Shown here in pieces: positions 6,704 to 8,344 of a DNA stretch of 8,344 bases. The stretch is from assembly GCA_041946865.1 (NCBI GenBank), contig JBHGBF010000247.1, positions 1 through 8,344 of the forward strand. Direction: 5' to 3'. This DNA comes from RPQK01 sp041946865. Lineage in GTDB: Bacteria; Acidobacteriota; UBA6911; RPQK01. Position numbers and translations under genes: made by a program. The notes beneath the pieces are model-generated. The model worked only from the letters and a program-made list of their open reading frames with translations, was not told where the DNA came from and searched no databases. Each line of letters opens with the position of its first letter. Within the stretch, counting starts at the first letter, position 1.

Positions 6704-6711
6704 ACCTCCTA
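6704..6711 (-). promoter_or_regulatory. Strong ribosome binding site of the RT-Cas1 operon
   Basis: Read on the minus strand, AGGAGGTG is followed by GCG and then an ATG at 6699. It decides that start over the GTG at 6705. Confidence 0.75.
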
Positions 6712-6773
6712 TCGACGCCAAAATAGCCGAGATTTTGATGGATTGCCACATAACTATCGTCGTTACAGCGCGT

Positions 6774-6806
6774 TATAATCCAATTGGAATTGACTATTGG
6801 AATTGG
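6774..6806 (+). promoter_or_regulatory. Divergent intergenic region: -10 box and possible operator
   Basis: TATAAT at 6774-6779 is a consensus -10 for the rightward gene, but the matching -35 position (about 6751) is poor (TAACTA). On the other strand the same bases read TATAAC, so leftward initiation is possible too. Immediately downstream, ATTGGAATTG occurs at 6783-6792 and 6796-6805 (13-base spacing), and the whole 6780-6806 block is closed by CCAATT and AATTGG. This position, over the predicted start site, suits an operator controlled by an unknown regulator. An activator could explain the weak -35. Confidence 0.45.
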
Positions 6807-6867
6807 CGGCAAGGCACGAGATGATCCTGGGAGTGCTACCCCGTGCCGTCCAATGGGAAGAGGCTTG

Positions 6868-7731
6868 ATGGAGTTTCTCAGACTGGCGGAAGTCAGATCA
6901 CGCTCAGGCGAGATCAGGAAGGCGTTTGAGGACCTTCTTTCGCGCAGATGCCTGGTCGGGCGCCCAAAATCGAAGCAGTGGCTGTTCTTTCGAGCCTGCT
7001 TGGAACAGCTGCTTGGTGAGGCGGGCGCGTTCCAGGAAGCGACAGGCGAATTGCGGGACCTGAGCGCGACGCGGGCAGCCCAATACAAGTTCGAAATAGA
7101 GGACAGGTTGCGAACATTCTACATTCGTGACGGAAAGCCACTTCGGTTCGTCTTTTTCCTTGAACACCGCTGGGCCAGTCTGCATGCCGTCGAAGATTTG
7201 GATGACTATCCGTGCTTCGCCGGCTACCGGCTGCTCGTTCGTGATACTGCCGGATCGGACGCTTTAGGCGAAGGTGGAGGCGTCGATCTGCCCGCGTACC
7301 TGGAGTCTCTGATAGCCGAGGCGATTGAAGCCGAATTCCAGGCTTATGCGGCCCTTCCTGTCGTTAGGACCGAGCAGCTCCTGAAATGGTTCAGCCCGGA
7401 TGGCCCGGCTCTCCGTGACATCCGGCATATTCTCGAGCGCCACTCGCAACGCCAGTGGGTCATAACCAATCCCTTCAATCCATCGACCAAGCGGCTGATC
7501 TCCGCTCGCGTGACTCGACTGTCGAAAGGCGAGGCGACGGTAAAGACCACGGAATACTGGTACCTGCGGTGGTGGGACAACAAGAGAGGCAAATACACCT
7601 ACCCCTATCGGGAAACAAATCGGCAAACCTACGTCCTGCACTCGGACGGGCCCAACTGGCGTGTCTACGCGAACCTTCGCCCAGCCCCTCGCGCCAGCAT
7701 CCCGTACCGGAGGATAGCAGCCACGGGTTAG
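6868..7731 (+). CDS. Unknown protein, 287 residues, possible NTF2-like C-terminal domain
   Basis: No family is recognised with confidence. Residues 1-75 are mainly helical and basic (EVRSRSGEIRKAFEDLLSRR). Residues 78-125 look like mixed strands (RTFYIRDGKPLRFVFFLEHRW). Residues 140-195 are helical. Residues 205-270 are strand-rich and aromatic: ISARVTRLSKGEATVKTTEY, then WYLRWWDNKRGKYTYPY, then YVLHSDGPNWRVYANL. That last part resembles the curved sheet of NTF2-like or ARC6-type IMS domains, a weak fold-level impression. No signal peptide or membrane segment is visible, so it is probably cytoplasmic. I prefer ATG 6868 because GAAGAGG (6857-6863) precedes it by four bases. ATG 6853 is possible, and the frame stays open to 6784. 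It is divergent from the RT-Cas1 operon and shares its control region, so it could be co-regulated. The reverse-strand ORF over it is a shadow. Confidence 0.8.
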   Translation: MEFLRLAEVRSRSGEIRKAFEDLLSRRCLVGRPKSKQWLFFRACLEQLLGEAGAFQEATGELRDLSATRAAQYKFEIEDRLRTFYIRDGKPLRFVFFLEHRWASLHAVEDLDDYPCFAGYRLLVRDTAGSDALGEGGGVDLPAYLESLIAEAIEAEFQAYAALPVVRTEQLLKWFSPDGPALRDIRHILERHSQRQWVITNPFNPSTKRLISARVTRLSKGEATVKTTEYWYLRWWDNKRGKYTYPYRETNRQTYVLHSDGPNWRVYANLRPAPRASIPYRRIAATG

Positions 7732-7732
7732 C

Positions 7733-7758
7733 CTGTACGGAACCACAGTCTTTTTTTT
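7733..7758 (+). terminator. Possible weak intrinsic terminator of the 287-residue gene
   Basis: CTGT (7733-7736) pairs with ACAG (7745-7748), followed by TC and eight T residues (7751-7758). The stem is only four pairs, so the T-tract is the main evidence. It begins two bases after the stop codon. Confidence 0.4.
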
Positions 7759-8020
7759 GCACGATTCCAGATCATGGGGTTTCTCGGTTGAACAGCATCC
7801 GATCGGTCCTGTGCATGTCTCGGTGATCGCCTTACCCACAGTTGGTCTTCGCCTCCAGCATGTGGCCGATCCTGGTCTCTCTGGCCTGAATTCAGTGACA
7901 GAGGATCGCGGCTCTTTCGCCGGGATCCTCGGTGCGTGATTACTGCCAGCTTGACAGAGATTCGGCTTTCTTCCGGCGGCGCATCAACTCTGGTGTGGGG
8001 GGAGTCAGAGAGGGTTATCG
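7759..8020. other. Intergenic stretch with no clear feature
   Basis: A short open frame at 7757-7939 has no convincing RBS or protein character. TTGACA at 7951-7956 is a perfect -35 hexamer, but nothing like a -10 lies 15-19 bases downstream. I see no RNA gene, repeat array or insertion sequence end here. Confidence 0.4.
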
Positions 8021-8248
8021 ATGGACGTCAGGATGCTTCGGGTCATCGTCTTGGGCTTCTGTGTCCCTTGTTCGCTAGCCGCGGCCGAAGTGTTGGACGG
8101 AGCCAGCAGTTTCCCGCCGGATTCGGTGAAAATTGATTATCACTTGAATTGGGACCCGGCATTGAACGGAACCGATCCGAATCGGATTGGAGCTGACTGG
8201 GGTTTATCACTGACCGGAACTCAGCGCGGCCACGATAAACCGCAATGA
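8021..8248 (+). CDS. Small putative exported protein or truncated gene
   Basis: The 75-residue product begins MDVRMLRVIVLGFCVPCSLAAAEV, a plausible signal peptide with hydrophobic core at 6-19 and cleavage near AAA-EV. GAGAGGG at 8008-8014 lies six bases before the ATG. The mature part would be only about 52 residues (SSFPPDSVKIDYHLNWDPAL, then NGTDPNRIGADWGLSLTG) and reads like the start of a larger exported or outer-surface protein. It may therefore be a gene cut short by a frameshift or rearrangement. I do not recognise a family. A start at ATG 8033 is also possible. Confidence 0.42.
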   Translation: MDVRMLRVIVLGFCVPCSLAAAEVLDGASSFPPDSVKIDYHLNWDPALNGTDPNRIGADWGLSLTGTQRGHDKPQ

Positions 8249-8281
8249 AGCGAGGCGTGCCGGGCAGGCGGTGCCGCGAGG

Positions 8282-8320
8282 CTGAGGCGTCTATCCTCGC
8301 CTGTTCCGCAGTCGCCTCAG
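8282..8320. repeat. 8-bp inverted repeat near the window end
   Basis: CTGAGGCG (8282-8289) is matched by CGCCTCAG (8313-8320) across 23 bases. It may be part of a hairpin or an element beginning beyond the window. No T-tract follows. Confidence 0.3.
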
Positions 8321-8344
8321 GCCGTTGTAGATCTCGGAGAGGTG

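Noticed and set aside
7264..7839. Minus-strand open frame of 191 codons over the 287-residue gene
   Set aside because: It looks like a shadow. The plus strand shows a coherent aromatic beta pattern and a usable RBS.
1..8344. CRISPR array
   Set aside because: I find no set of regularly spaced 23-40 bp repeats. The 35-bp direct repeat has only two copies, 955 bases apart, and has dif structure.

Overview
The window reads as an accessory (mobile-element-rich) stretch of a moderately GC-rich bacterial chromosome. No taxonomic marker gene is present. The C-terminal half of the exported protein at 546-1373 resembles beta-sandwich secreted proteins that I associate with Acidobacteriota, so that phylum is a weak guess.

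Layout. Bases 1-469 are mostly non-coding, with one promoter-like site and a doubtful 54-codon ORF. A perfect 35-bp direct repeat (470-504 and 1425-1459) brackets one exported-protein gene (546-1373) and its strong terminator. The first 28 bases of the repeat have the 11-6-11 arm-centre-arm layout of a Xer dif site and match the E. coli dif, as I recall it, at 18 of 28 positions. Next comes a 377-bp gap with a 14-bp inverted repeat and several GTCGAAAA boxes, followed by a complete tyrosine recombinase (1837-2769). Converging on it from the right is the main gene (2784-6260, minus strand), a single protein of about 1158 residues: an unusual N-terminal domain of about 365 residues, a group II intron-type reverse transcriptase with YADD, a linker of about 100 residues, and a complete Cas1 integrase. 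A 144-codon gene (6265-6699, minus) sits just upstream and is probably translationally coupled to it. A divergent gene for a 287-residue protein of unknown function (6868-7731, plus) shares the intergenic region, which holds a TATAAT box and repeated ATTGGAATTG half-sites. The right end (7732-8344) has a T-tract, a small putative exported ORF (8021-8248) and an inverted repeat.

How it may work together. RT-Cas1 fusions acquire CRISPR spacers, including from RNA through the RT domain. Here the fusion is not beside a recognisable cas2, cas6, effector gene or CRISPR array, and its N-terminal domain lacks the glycine-rich loop of Cas6. To my eye it resembles a degenerate HerA/VirD4-type ATPase that has lost its Walker A lysine. 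The 144-aa protein and the N-terminal domain are the best candidates for something undescribed: an RT-Cas1 module with a different partner set. The recombinase and dif-like repeats suggest that the region is a recombination hot spot.
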